NCBI RefSeq assembly: GCF_001514205.1
Contig: NZ_KQ948764.1
Location: 62,001 to 126,000, forward strand
Direction: 5' to 3'
Length of the DNA: 64,000 nucleotides
From: Streptomyces griseoruber
GTDB taxonomy: Bacteria > Actinomycetota > Actinomycetes > Streptomycetales > Streptomycetaceae
Positions 41,818-49,041 of this stretch are shown here, piece by piece. Position 1 is the stretch's first letter, and each line of letters begins with the position of its first letter. The notes beneath the pieces are model-generated. The model worked only from the letters and a program-made list of their open reading frames with translations. It ran no database searches and was not told where the DNA came from. Made by a program: the position numbers and the translations under genes.

Positions 41818-43503
41818 TTGAGCACGCACAGAAGACGACCTCTCACGCGGCGACGCGTACTCGGGGCCTCCGCGATCGGGGTCGCCGCCACGGGTGCCGC
41901 CGTCGCGGGCGGTGCCGGACTGCTCCCGTCCGCGTCCGCCGCCGCGTTCGGCTACCGGGACGACGGCCGGAACTACGTCGTGGACACCGGGTCCTCGCTC
42001 GTCTTCAAGGTCTCCAAGACCACCGGCGACCTCACCTCCCTGGTCTACCGGGGCAAGGAGTACGAGGGCTACGGCGGCCGGCACTCGCACGTGGAGTCCG
42101 GCCTCGGCGCCTCGACGGTGACGATCAGGCAGTCGGGGTCCACGATCCTGATCAAGGTGGTGCACGGCGCGATCACCCAGTGGTACGCGGCCCGCAACGG
42201 CGAGAACAACGTCTACCTGTGGACGGACAAGGCGGACGCCTCCTTCACCGCCACCCGCTACATCGTCCGCCTCAAGCCCGGCATGTTCCCCAACACCGGC
42301 CCGGACTCCTGGATCGAGGCCTCGGACACGGTCATCGAAGCCGGGGACGTCTGGAAGCGGGCGGACGGCACCACCCACTCCAAGCACTACTCGGGCAAGC
42401 GGACGATCGACTACGACCACATCGGTTTCACCACCGGCTCGGTCGGCCTGTACCTGGTCCGCTCCCACCACGAGAAGGCCTCGGGCGGCCCCTTCTACCG
42501 CTCGCTGCTGCGCCACTCCAACGACAAGGGCGCGGGTCTCTACGAGATCCTGCACTACAACGAGGCCCAGACCGAGGCGGAGCGTTTCGGCCTCCAGGGC
42601 CCGTACGTCCTCGCCTTCACGGACGGCGGCACGCCCCCCTCGTCCCTCTCCGCCGCCAACCTGGACACCTCCTGGGTGGACGGCCTCGGCATCACCGGCT
42701 GGGTCGGGAAGGCCGGCCGCGGCAAGGTGGCGGGCGTGGGCCTGAAGGGCATGGACGCGCAGTACCCGTACACGGTCGGCTTCGCCAACAAGGACGCCCA
42801 GTACTGGGCGAGGGCGGCGGCCGGGACCGGTGCGTTCTCCTGCAAGGGGATGCTGCCGGGGACGTACACGCTGACCGTCTTCAAGGGCGAACTGGCGGTC
42901 CTGACCCAGCAGGTGAAGGTGACCGCGGGCACCACCACGAGCCTGCACACCCTCACGATCACCGGCGACCCCTCCACGGCGAAGACCGTCTGGCGCCTCG
43001 GCGACTGGGACGGCACGCCCGGGGAGTTCAAGAACGCCCGGCTCATGACGTACGCGCACCCCTCCGACGCCCGCGCGGCGAAGTGGACCGGCAACGTCAC
43101 GATCGGCAGCGGCGACCCCGCCCGGTCCTTCCCCGCGTACCTGTGGAAGGACGTCAACGACGGCGTCCTGATCTACTTCAAGCTGACCGGGGAACAGGCG
43201 GCGGCCGCCCACACCCTCCGCATCGGCGTCACCGACGCCTTCGCGAACGGCCGTCCGCGCGTCAGCGTGAACGACTGGGTCTCCGCGGTCCCGGCGGCCG
43301 TCACCCAGCCCTCGACCCGCTCCCTCACCACGGGGTCCTACCGGGGCAACAACCACACCTTCACGTACCACGTCCCGGCGACCGCCTGGAGGACGGACGT
43401 CTCGCAGTACAACGTCCTCAAGCTCACCATCGTCAGCGGCTCGTCCGGCACGGCGTATCTGAGCCCGGGCACGTCCTTCGACTGCATGGATCTCCTCGCC
43501 TGA
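41818..43503 (+). CDS. Secreted rhamnogalacturonan lyase, PL4 family
   Basis: A 561-residue exported enzyme. A Tat signal (LTRRRVLGASAIGVAATGAAVAGG) precedes the RhgB N-domain (YVVDTGSSLVFKVSKTTGDLTSLVYRGKEYEG, about 52-83), a fibronectin-like middle part (about 335-390) and a CBM-like C-domain from KTVWRLGDWDGTPGEFKNA (about 394). It cuts the RG-I backbone. A TTG at 41818 has GGAG at good spacing and puts the signal peptide at the N-terminus; an alternative GTG at 41782 overlaps the PL3 stop and would add 12 residues. A strong terminator follows. Confidence 0.9.
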   Translation: MSTHRRRPLTRRRVLGASAIGVAATGAAVAGGAGLLPSASAAAFGYRDDGRNYVVDTGSSLVFKVSKTTGDLTSLVYRGKEYEGYGGRHSHVESGLGASTVTIRQSGSTILIKVVHGAITQWYAARNGENNVYLWTDKADASFTATRYIVRLKPGMFPNTGPDSWIEASDTVIEAGDVWKRADGTTHSKHYSGKRTIDYDHIGFTTGSVGLYLVRSHHEKASGGPFYRSLLRHSNDKGAGLYEILHYNEAQTEAERFGLQGPYVLAFTDGGTPPSSLSAANLDTSWVDGLGITGWVGKAGRGKVAGVGLKGMDAQYPYTVGFANKDAQYWARAAAGTGAFSCKGMLPGTYTLTVFKGELAVLTQQVKVTAGTTTSLHTLTITGDPSTAKTVWRLGDWDGTPGEFKNARLMTYAHPSDARAAKWTGNVTIGSGDPARSFPAYLWKDVNDGVLIYFKLTGEQAAAAHTLRIGVTDAFANGRPRVSVNDWVSAVPAAVTQPSTRSLTTGSYRGNNHTFTYHVPATAWRTDVSQYNVLKLTIVSGSSGTAYLSPGTSFDCMDLLA

Positions 43504-43544
43504 AAAGGACTTGCCGGCTTCAGCCCCTCTGAGGTCGGCAAAAA

Positions 43545-43584
43545 GGGAAAGCCCCCGTCGCTGGAACCCGGCGGGGGCTTTCCC
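43545..43584. terminator. Strong bidirectional hairpin terminator between PL4 and PL9 genes
   Basis: GGGAAAGCCCCCG (43545-43557) pairs perfectly with CGGGGGCTTTCCC (43572-43584), 13 bases with a 14-base loop. It is preceded by AAAA and followed by GACTTCTT. It sits between two convergent genes, 42 bases after PL4 and 8 bases after the PL9 stop, so it can serve both. Confidence 0.9.
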
Positions 43585-43591
43585 GACTTCT

Positions 43592-44746
43592 TCAGTTCAT
43601 GGTGGACCCGATGATCGTGGACCCGGTGGTGAGAAACGTCGTGACCGGCAACGCCCCATCCGACTTCCGCGCCCCGTACGCGGAACTCGCGTCGGTGGAA
43701 ACGAACTTGGGCGCAGTCACCCCACTGTCCCAGTTGTTCGCGGCGGACACCGCCGACGACCCCAGCTTCGACAATCCGCCCTTGTTTCTCACCGCGAGAT
43801 TCCGGGCGAGCCGCGCCTTACCCGTGGCGAAATAGAATCCCGCCGCCGCATTGGAGTAAGCGGTGTTGCGGTTCAGCACGATCGCGCCCGTGTTGGAGTT
43901 CTCGGTGAACCCGTTGAGCGTGTTGTCCCAGGCCGCGTTGTTGTTGACGACGTGCGCGACGGCGACACCCCCGCCGCCCAGCTTGAACCCGTTGCCGTTG
44001 CCCTCGAACGCCGAGTCGCCCCAGCGGTTCCTGCCGTTGCCGAAGGCCCAGCTGTGCTCGATCGTGACGGACGTGGAGAACTGCCAGAGGTCGAGCCCGT
44101 CGTCCGAATTGTTGTACAGACGGGCGCCGGTGATCCTGTTGCCGCTGCCGGAGCCGAACTTGACGGCGATGCCGTCCGCGTTCTGACCGTGCCCGGAGGC
44201 GTCGTAGTTGCCGTGACTGTCCAGGTTCTGCACGAGGTTGCCGACCGTGTCGTCGCCGCGCAGGGTGAACCCGGAGTCGCCGTTGTTCGCGGTGACGAGG
44301 TTCCTGAAGACACCGCCGGTGGAGGAGGTGACGACGAAGCCCTGGGCCGGGGAGTTCTGGAAGGTGAGGTTCTGGACGGTCCAGTAGCTGCCGTAGATGC
44401 CGGTGAGCCAGGAGCCGTCGGGCAGCTTGGAGCCGTCGATCTTCACTTTCTCGCCGCCGTGGGCCTGGAGCGTGATGCGCGACGCACTCGTGCCGTCGGC
44501 CGTGGACTTGAGGGTGGCCGTCGGGTAGTAGGTGCCGGCGCGGACCTGGATGACCGTGCCGGCGACCGCGTTCCTCACGGCCGACTCCAGTTGCGCGGTG
44601 GTGGAGACGGTGACGGTGGCGGACGTGGCCTGGGCGCCGCCGCCCGACAGGCCGAGGTAGACCCCGCCGCCCCCCGAGGCGAGCGCCACGGCGGCGGCGA
44701 TCGAGAGGGTGCGCGTCCTGCGGTGGCGTCCGGTGCTCAAACGCAC
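43592..44746 (-). CDS. Secreted right-handed beta-helix pectate lyase, PL9 family (copy 1)
   Basis: A 384-residue exported protein. The signal segment LSIAAAVALASGGGGVYLGLSG is followed by the beta-helix with GTVIQVRAGTYYPTATLKS (about 63-81), NADGIAVKFGSGSGNRITGARLYNNSDDGLDLWQF (about 188-222) and a C-terminal FKLGGGGVAVAHVVNNNAAWDN. NADG and NNSDDGLDLW match the calcium-site and catalytic rungs of PL9. The GTG start follows GAAAGGA. The leader has a 13-base hairpin and a promoter-like motif shared with PL3. It is a paralogue of the gene at 46409-47521. Confidence 0.88.
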   Translation of the reverse strand: MRLSTGRHRRTRTLSIAAAVALASGGGGVYLGLSGGGAQATSATVTVSTTAQLESAVRNAVAGTVIQVRAGTYYPTATLKSTADGTSASRITLQAHGGEKVKIDGSKLPDGSWLTGIYGSYWTVQNLTFQNSPAQGFVVTSSTGGVFRNLVTANNGDSGFTLRGDDTVGNLVQNLDSHGNYDASGHGQNADGIAVKFGSGSGNRITGARLYNNSDDGLDLWQFSTSVTIEHSWAFGNGRNRWGDSAFEGNGNGFKLGGGGVAVAHVVNNNAAWDNTLNGFTENSNTGAIVLNRNTAYSNAAAGFYFATGKARLARNLAVRNKGGLSKLGSSAVSAANNWDSGVTAPKFVSTDASSAYGARKSDGALPVTTFLTTGSTIIGSTMN

Positions 44747-44777
44747 GGGCGTTCCTTTCAACGTGGGGCTGCCGGGA

Positions 44778-44813
44778 GGAAGCGGGCCGGAGGGGCCGCC
44801 CCGGCCCGCTTCC
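44778..44813 (-). promoter_or_regulatory. Stable hairpin in the 5' leader of PL9 copy 1
   Basis: GGAAGCGGGCCGG (44778-44790) and CCGGCCCGCTTCC (44801-44813) are a perfect 13-base inverted repeat with a 10-base loop. If transcription starts near 44815 (see the motif at 44822-44849), this hairpin is at the very 5' end of the mRNA, about 32 bases before the GTG. It may stabilise the message or regulate it. Confidence 0.5.
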
Positions 44814-44821
44814 GCACACCA

Positions 44822-44849
44822 GTCGCCGCCATGGCCGAAAAGGGTTGCC
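44822..44849 (-). promoter_or_regulatory. Putative ECF-type promoter of PL9 copy 1
   Basis: On the minus strand GGCAACC (44849-44843) and CGAC (44825-44822) are 17 bases apart. GGCAACC is followed by CTTTTC, as the PL3 copy is followed by CTTTCC. It lies about 75-100 bases before the PL9 GTG. Confidence 0.4.
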
Positions 44850-44890
44850 GCGCCGGGCGAAAGGATCGACGAAACTTTCGCCGCCCCCCG

Positions 44891-44950
44891 CCGCACCCGC
44901 ACCCGCACCCGCACCCGCACCCGCACCCGCACCCGCACCCGCACCCGCAC
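44891..44950. repeat. Ten perfect copies of a CCGCAC hexanucleotide
   Basis: The unit CCGCAC is repeated ten times without a mismatch over 60 bases. It lies in non-coding DNA about 145-205 bases upstream of the minus-strand PL9 gene and about 40 bases upstream of its putative promoter, and it is next to the decayed GH43 gene. Hexamers keep reading frame in all six frames, so long frames run through it, but none looks like a real protein. Confidence 0.95.
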
Positions 44951-45087
44951 CGATTGACGCGCCGTCCGCCGCTGGTGACACTCCGAAGGCCCGACGCCCC
45001 ACAGACCCTCGGGAGCCCCGTCCGTGACGCACTCGAAGTACGCCGATGCGGCCGGACGCGGAACTGCGTTCACCGGCACCTGCGTTG

Positions 45088-45393
45088 TGGGTGGGCGAGG
45101 GGGCGACGGTGAGCCCGCGCTCCGGCACCCGCCGGGACTTCCGCGGACCGCGGACGTACACGGTGACGGCGGCCGACGGGACGCGCCTCGAAGGACCTGG
45201 TCCACCGGAAGGACCACGGGGTGATCCTCGATCCGGGGTCCGCCGTGGGCTGGGCGGAGAGGTACGCCTGGGCGCCGGCGGTCGCCGAGCGCGACGGGAC
45301 CGTCCCCGCTGGGCCCGTGGACCGAGCGGGGGACGATCCTGTCCAAGCATCCCGAATCACGGCATCCTGGCCACCGGTCAGCACCCCTTGACA
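45088..45393 (+). pseudogene. Decayed fragment of a secreted GH43 glycosidase
   Basis: Protein-like segments sit in three frames of the plus strand. A PKD/DUF5018-like piece (ATVSPRSGTRRDF then TYTVTAADGT) covers 45100-45180. A GH43 catalytic piece (KDLVHRKDHGVILDP, then WAERYAWAPAVAERDG) covers 45191-45298. GPWTERGTILSKHPE is at 45312-45356 and HGILATGQHPL at 45358-45390. An internal deletion and at least two frameshifts explain the layout. It is on the strand opposite to the neighbouring pectinase genes. Its end abuts an IS200/IS605-type right end. I recognise the family from these motifs, not from a search. Confidence 0.7.
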
Positions 45394-45460
45394 TCCTCGG
45401 TTGGCCGAAGCCAAGGGATTCCAGCCCTCACGAGCTGAGGTTCACGGGCGCTCGAACCCT
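45388..45460 (-). mobile_element. Orphan IS200/IS605 (TnpB-type) right end / omega-RNA remnant
   Basis: On the minus strand there is a CCTCA/TGAGG stem-loop (45440-45426), then GCTGGAATCCC (45425-45415), a TTGGC-TTCG-GCCAA-type hairpin, and the end GAGGATGTCAA (to 45388). The tnpB element at 56 kb has the same order: a CCAGCGG/CCGCTGG stem, the identical GCTGGAATCCC, a hairpin, and GGAGGAAGCCAA. No tnpB gene is attached here. The terminus falls inside the decayed GH43 gene, so an element probably inserted there and later lost its body. Confidence 0.65.
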
Positions 45461-45500
45461 TTGCCGGCCCTACCGTCCAACCCGGGGTGCGTACGCGGTC

Positions 45501-46298
45501 TCAGCTGACGAAGTACGTCGGGTTCGGCAGCTTGTAGCGCCGGTCGGCGTAGCCGCCCTCGAGGTCCGAGTACTGGTCGCCGAAGTTGGCGATGATCTCG
45601 TACCCGAGGTCGTTCTCGATGTGCTTGCGGGTGCCCGCCTTGTACTGGACGGTGGTGCAGGTCCAGCTGTTCGGGGTGGCGCAGGCGCTCAGGTAGGCCG
45701 GCGGGTTGGCCGCGTCCTTGAGGAACATGTGGTCGGCGTCGAGGTTCACATCGGCGCCGATCTTCTTCAGGTTCTCCACGGCGGAGACGCGCTGCGATTC
45801 CTTCAGGCCCGAGTTGTAGAAGACCTCGACGCCCTTGGACTTCGCGTACTGCACCAGCTCGGGGCTGCCGAAGACGGCCGGACGGTCCGCCTTCGCCACG
45901 TACTCGGCCCAGGTGGCCGAGTTGTAGGTGTAGTTGGTCTTCTTCTCGTAGTCGAGGCTGAGCAGCAGCGTGTCGTCGATGTCGAAGACGACCGCGGGCT
46001 TCTCGCCGTGGTGGCGGGCCTTGCGGGCCGCCTGGTCGATGTACTTCCGCGCGGACTTGTCGATCGCCGCGAGGTCCTTGGCGTACGGGCTGGTCGGCGA
46101 CGCCTGGTACACGCCGTTGGCGTCCGCCGCGGTGCCGTAGTAGGTGTCGATGTCCTTCACCAGGAGCCCGATGTTGTAGGGCTCGTGGGTGGAGTTGGCC
46201 GTGGACTGGCCGGCCGTGGCCGCGCCGGCGCCGTAGAGCGCGGCACCGGCGACGGCACAGGCGGCGACGGAGGCCGCGATGCGCAGTGACTTATGCAT
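45501..46298 (-). CDS. Secreted HAD-family acid phosphatase
   Basis: A 265-residue exported protein. The signal peptide (LRIAASVAACAVAGAALYGAGAATA) ends near residue 30. The HAD motif I is VVFDIDDTLLLS (about 103-114). FYNSGLKESQR (about 162) is motif II-like, and NFGDQYSDLEGG (about 240) is motif III/IV. This fits class B / plant VSP-like acid phosphatases, which release phosphate from organic esters outside the cell. A GGCAAC element at 46341-46346 (minus strand) lies about 45 bases upstream. It is probably its own transcription unit between the two PL9 genes. Confidence 0.88.
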   Translation of the reverse strand: MHKSLRIAASVAACAVAGAALYGAGAATAGQSTANSTHEPYNIGLLVKDIDTYYGTAADANGVYQASPTSPYAKDLAAIDKSARKYIDQAARKARHHGEKPAVVFDIDDTLLLSLDYEKKTNYTYNSATWAEYVAKADRPAVFGSPELVQYAKSKGVEVFYNSGLKESQRVSAVENLKKIGADVNLDADHMFLKDAANPPAYLSACATPNSWTCTTVQYKAGTRKHIENDLGYEIIANFGDQYSDLEGGYADRRYKLPNPTYFVS

Positions 46299-46408
46299 GA
46301 CAGGCTTTCTACGCGCGTCACGCGGTCGGGCGCGAGACCCGTTGCCCGATCGATACCCGTTCGGCGGGCAAAAATCGGGTCAAGCGCCCGGTTGGCTCAG
46401 CGGCGGGG

Positions 46409-47521
46409 TCAGTCCATCGTCGCCCCGATCGTCGTCGAACCCGTCGTCAGGAACGTGGTGGTGGGCAGAGTGCCGCTGGAACTGCGGGCGTTGTACGTCG
46501 TCGAGGCGTCCGTCGACCGGAAGGCGGGCGTCGAGACGCCGCTGTCCCAGTTGTTGCCGGCCGAGGTGACCGAGGAGCCCTTGTTGACCGAGCCGCCGCC
46601 GTTGCTCACGGCGAGGTTCTTGCCGAGCTTGGCGGAGCTGGTCGCGAAGTAGTAGCCCCACTTGCTGTTGGCGTAGGCGGTGGTGCGGTTGATGACGATC
46701 GCCCCGGTGTTGGAGTTCTCGGTGAAGCCGTTGCCCGCGTTGCCCCAGGCGGCCGAGTTGTTGATGACGTGCGCGACGACCTCGCCGTCGCCGCCCAGCT
46801 TGTAGCCGTTGCCGTCGCCCGCGAACGCGGAGTCCGACCAGCGGTTGACGCCGTTGCCGAAGGACCAGGTGTGCTCGATGGTGACCGGCGAGGAGAAGGA
46901 CCAGAAGTCGATCCCGTCGTCCGCGTTGTTGTAGAGGCGGGCCCCGGTGATCAGGTTGCCGGTCCCGGAGCCGAACTTCACGGCCACCCCGTCGGCGTTC
47001 TCACCGTGGTTGGCGGCGTCGTAGTTGCCGTAGGAGTCGATGTTCCTGACCGTGTTGTTCACCGTGCCGTCGCCGGTGAGCGTGAAGCCGGAGTCGCCGC
47101 CGTTGATCGTCTTGATGTTGTTCCAGTTCGTCCCGGTGCAGGACTGGCAGACGACCGCGCTGTCCGGGGAGTTCTGGAAGGTGATGTTGGAGACGTTCCA
47201 GTAGTCGGCGGTCAGCTTGAAGATCCAGTCGCCGTCGGGGAGCGAGGAGCCGTCGATCTTCACGGTCTCCGAGCCGTACGCGGTGAGCGTGACCGGCGAG
47301 GAGGAGCTGCCGTTGGCGGTGGACTGGAGGGTGGCCGTCGGGTAGTAGGTGCCGCCCCGGACCTGGATGACCGTGCCCGCGGTGGCGTTCTTGATGGCGT
47401 TGGACAGGTCGGTGGAGTTGCTGACGACCACCGTGGCGGCCTGCGCCTGGGTCGGGAGGACGGCGAGACCTGCGCCGAGCGCGAGGGCCGCGCCGAGCGC
47501 GAAGGCGGTGCGACGAGACAT
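46409..47521 (-). CDS. Secreted right-handed beta-helix pectate lyase, PL9 family (copy 2)
   Basis: A 370-residue exported protein closely related to copy 1. The signal peptide ends at TQAQA (about residue 28). GTVIQVRGGTYYPTATLQS (about 48-66), GENADGVAVKFGSGTGNLITGARLYNNADDGIDFWSF (about 172-208) and GNGYKLGGDGEVVAHVINNSAAW repeat the PL9 pattern. It starts 38 bases after the alpha/beta hydrolase stop, behind GAAAGGACC, so it is the last gene of the long pectin operon. Confidence 0.9.
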   Translation of the reverse strand: MSRRTAFALGAALALGAGLAVLPTQAQAATVVVSNSTDLSNAIKNATAGTVIQVRGGTYYPTATLQSTANGSSSSPVTLTAYGSETVKIDGSSLPDGDWIFKLTADYWNVSNITFQNSPDSAVVCQSCTGTNWNNIKTINGGDSGFTLTGDGTVNNTVRNIDSYGNYDAANHGENADGVAVKFGSGTGNLITGARLYNNADDGIDFWSFSSPVTIEHTWSFGNGVNRWSDSAFAGDGNGYKLGGDGEVVAHVINNSAAWGNAGNGFTENSNTGAIVINRTTAYANSKWGYYFATSSAKLGKNLAVSNGGGSVNKGSSVTSAGNNWDSGVSTPAFRSTDASTTYNARSSSGTLPTTTFLTTGSTTIGATMD

Positions 47522-47559
47522 GGAGTGCGGGTCCTTTCTCGTGTGGGGAGAGGGGTGGT

Positions 47560-49041
47560 TCACAGGACGCGGTCGAGCCAGTCGAAGACCTCGTCCTGCA
47601 TGCGGTCGACGAAGACATGGCCGAGGTCGGGCCAGGTCTCCAGTCGCAACCGCTCCTCGGCGTGGCGTGAGCGCCAGACGGCACGCAGCTTCTCGTGGGC
47701 GGTGCGGACGCCGTCGGTGGGGAACAGCGGGTCCAGTGCTCCGGAGAAGAACAGCATCGGCCGGGGTGCGGCGATGCTCGCCACGTCGGGGAAGTCGAGG
47801 AACCGGGGCAGTCCCGGGTGGAGCATGTAGTACGACGACTGCCCGCGCAGGGTGTTGTTGCCGGGCACCATCATTTCCTTGAGGCCGGTCATCCAGCAGA
47901 CGCAGGCGGCGGCGCGCACGGCGTCGGTCAGGGCCGCGGTCTGCCAGGCCCGGTAGGCGCCCATCGAGAAGCCGACGGCCGCGACCCGGCGGGCGTCCAC
48001 CCGGTCGAGGCCCGCCAGGAAGCCGGCGGCGCGGGCGTCCTCGCGGGCCATGAGGCCGGCGAGCGAGGAGCCCAGATTGAAGAAGTTCGAGGCGAGCGCC
48101 TGCTGCTGGTCGTAGGCGAGGGGGCCGCGGTCGCCCCAGCCGAGGGCGTCCGCGCACAGCACGACATACCCACGCCGGGCCAGTTCGTCGCCGACGAACC
48201 GTCCACCGAAGTACTTCTGCGCCCACGCCTGCGCGGACGCCAGCCGGACGTCGTCGTCCCAGGGCCGGACCAGCTTCTCCTTGCCGATGTCGAACTTCGC
48301 CCCGTGGTCGTGCAGCAGCAGGACCGCCGGGAAGGGGCCCGGTCCGTCGGGGGTGAGCAGGGCGGCGCGGACGCGCTCGTGCCGGGTGAGGGAGAGGGTG
48401 ACCGACTGGGCCCGGTAGCCGTCCTGCCGGACGGGCTCCCCGAACTCGGGGGCGTACGGCGTCCCGTCCTCCCGGTCGACGATCAGCAGCTCGTCCACCT
48501 TGGAGCGGGCGGCCCGGCGCCAGGCCCGGAAGTCCCGCACCGGGGCGGTGCCCCAGGCGAGGGGGAAGGTCAGGGCGGCCTCGAGCGCGGGGTGGAAGCC
48601 GGGGAGCGGGCCGTCGACCACGGCGGTCTCTGCGACGGCAGCCTCGAAGTCGGCAGCCCCGGCGCCGGCCGTCTCGGCGGCAGTGGTGTCGGCGGAGATC
48701 TCGGCAGCAGTGGTGTCGGCGGAAGTCTCGGCAGCAGTGGTGTCGGCGGAAGTCTCGGCGGCGGCGCCGGCCTGCGACGCGACGCCGGTCGCCTCGGCAC
48801 CGGTCGCCTCGGCCTCGGCCGTCCCGGCACCGGCCGACGGGACAACGCCGGTCGGCCCCGCGCGCCCCGCCCCCGCGCGCGCCGCCCCGCCACCGGCCGA
48901 CGTGACAACGCCGCTCGGCCCGGCGCCCGCCGACCCGGTGTCCTTCGCCGCCGCAGGCCCCGCCGCTCCCCCGGCCAGCAGGGCCGCACCCGCCCCGGTC
49001 ACGAACGCCCGCCGTCCCAGCCGGTCACGGCCGCCGGTCAT
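47560..49041 (-). CDS. Secreted alpha/beta hydrolase with low-complexity N-terminal linker
   Basis: A 493-residue exported hydrolase. A twin-Arg signal (DRLGRRAFVTGAGAALLAGGAAG) is followed by about 110 residues of Ala/Thr/Gly/Glu linker containing ETSADTTAA repeated about three times. The catalytic domain begins near residue 150. The nucleophile is in AAVGFSMGAYRAW (about residue 350), the acid is around FFSGALDPLFPTDG, and the His is in LGHVFVDRM. It fits the acetyl-xylan-esterase/dienelactone-hydrolase group; a pectin or feruloyl esterase role is inferred from the operon. It overlaps the pectinesterase gene end by 17 bases. Confidence 0.82.
   Translation of the reverse strand: MTGGRDRLGRRAFVTGAGAALLAGGAAGPAAAKDTGSAGAGPSGVVTSAGGGAARAGAGRAGPTGVVPSAGAGTAEAEATGAEATGVASQAGAAAETSADTTAAETSADTTAAEISADTTAAETAGAGAADFEAAVAETAVVDGPLPGFHPALEAALTFPLAWGTAPVRDFRAWRRAARSKVDELLIVDREDGTPYAPEFGEPVRQDGYRAQSVTLSLTRHERVRAALLTPDGPGPFPAVLLLHDHGAKFDIGKEKLVRPWDDDVRLASAQAWAQKYFGGRFVGDELARRGYVVLCADALGWGDRGPLAYDQQQALASNFFNLGSSLAGLMAREDARAAGFLAGLDRVDARRVAAVGFSMGAYRAWQTAALTDAVRAAACVCWMTGLKEMMVPGNNTLRGQSSYYMLHPGLPRFLDFPDVASIAAPRPMLFFSGALDPLFPTDGVRTAHEKLRAVWRSRHAEERLRLETWPDLGHVFVDRMQDEVFDWLDRVL
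48672..48760. repeat. 27-base tandem repeat inside the alpha/beta hydrolase gene
   Basis: Three units of 27 bases plus a partial fourth encode the ETSADTTAA linker repeat. Units 2 and 3 (48699-48725, 48726-48752) are identical and unit 1 differs at a few positions. Length change by slippage would alter the linker in steps of nine residues without a frameshift. Confidence 0.9.

Noticed and set aside
44891..44950. A CRISPR-like array
   Set aside because: Six-base units without spacers are a microsatellite, not repeat-spacer units. The 27-base coding repeat at 48672-48760 was dismissed for the same reason.
44845..45027. A protein with an (AP)n repeat across the hexanucleotide tract
   Set aside because: Any frame stays open through (CCGCAC)10. 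The flanking residues show no protein-like character and there is no ribosome site.
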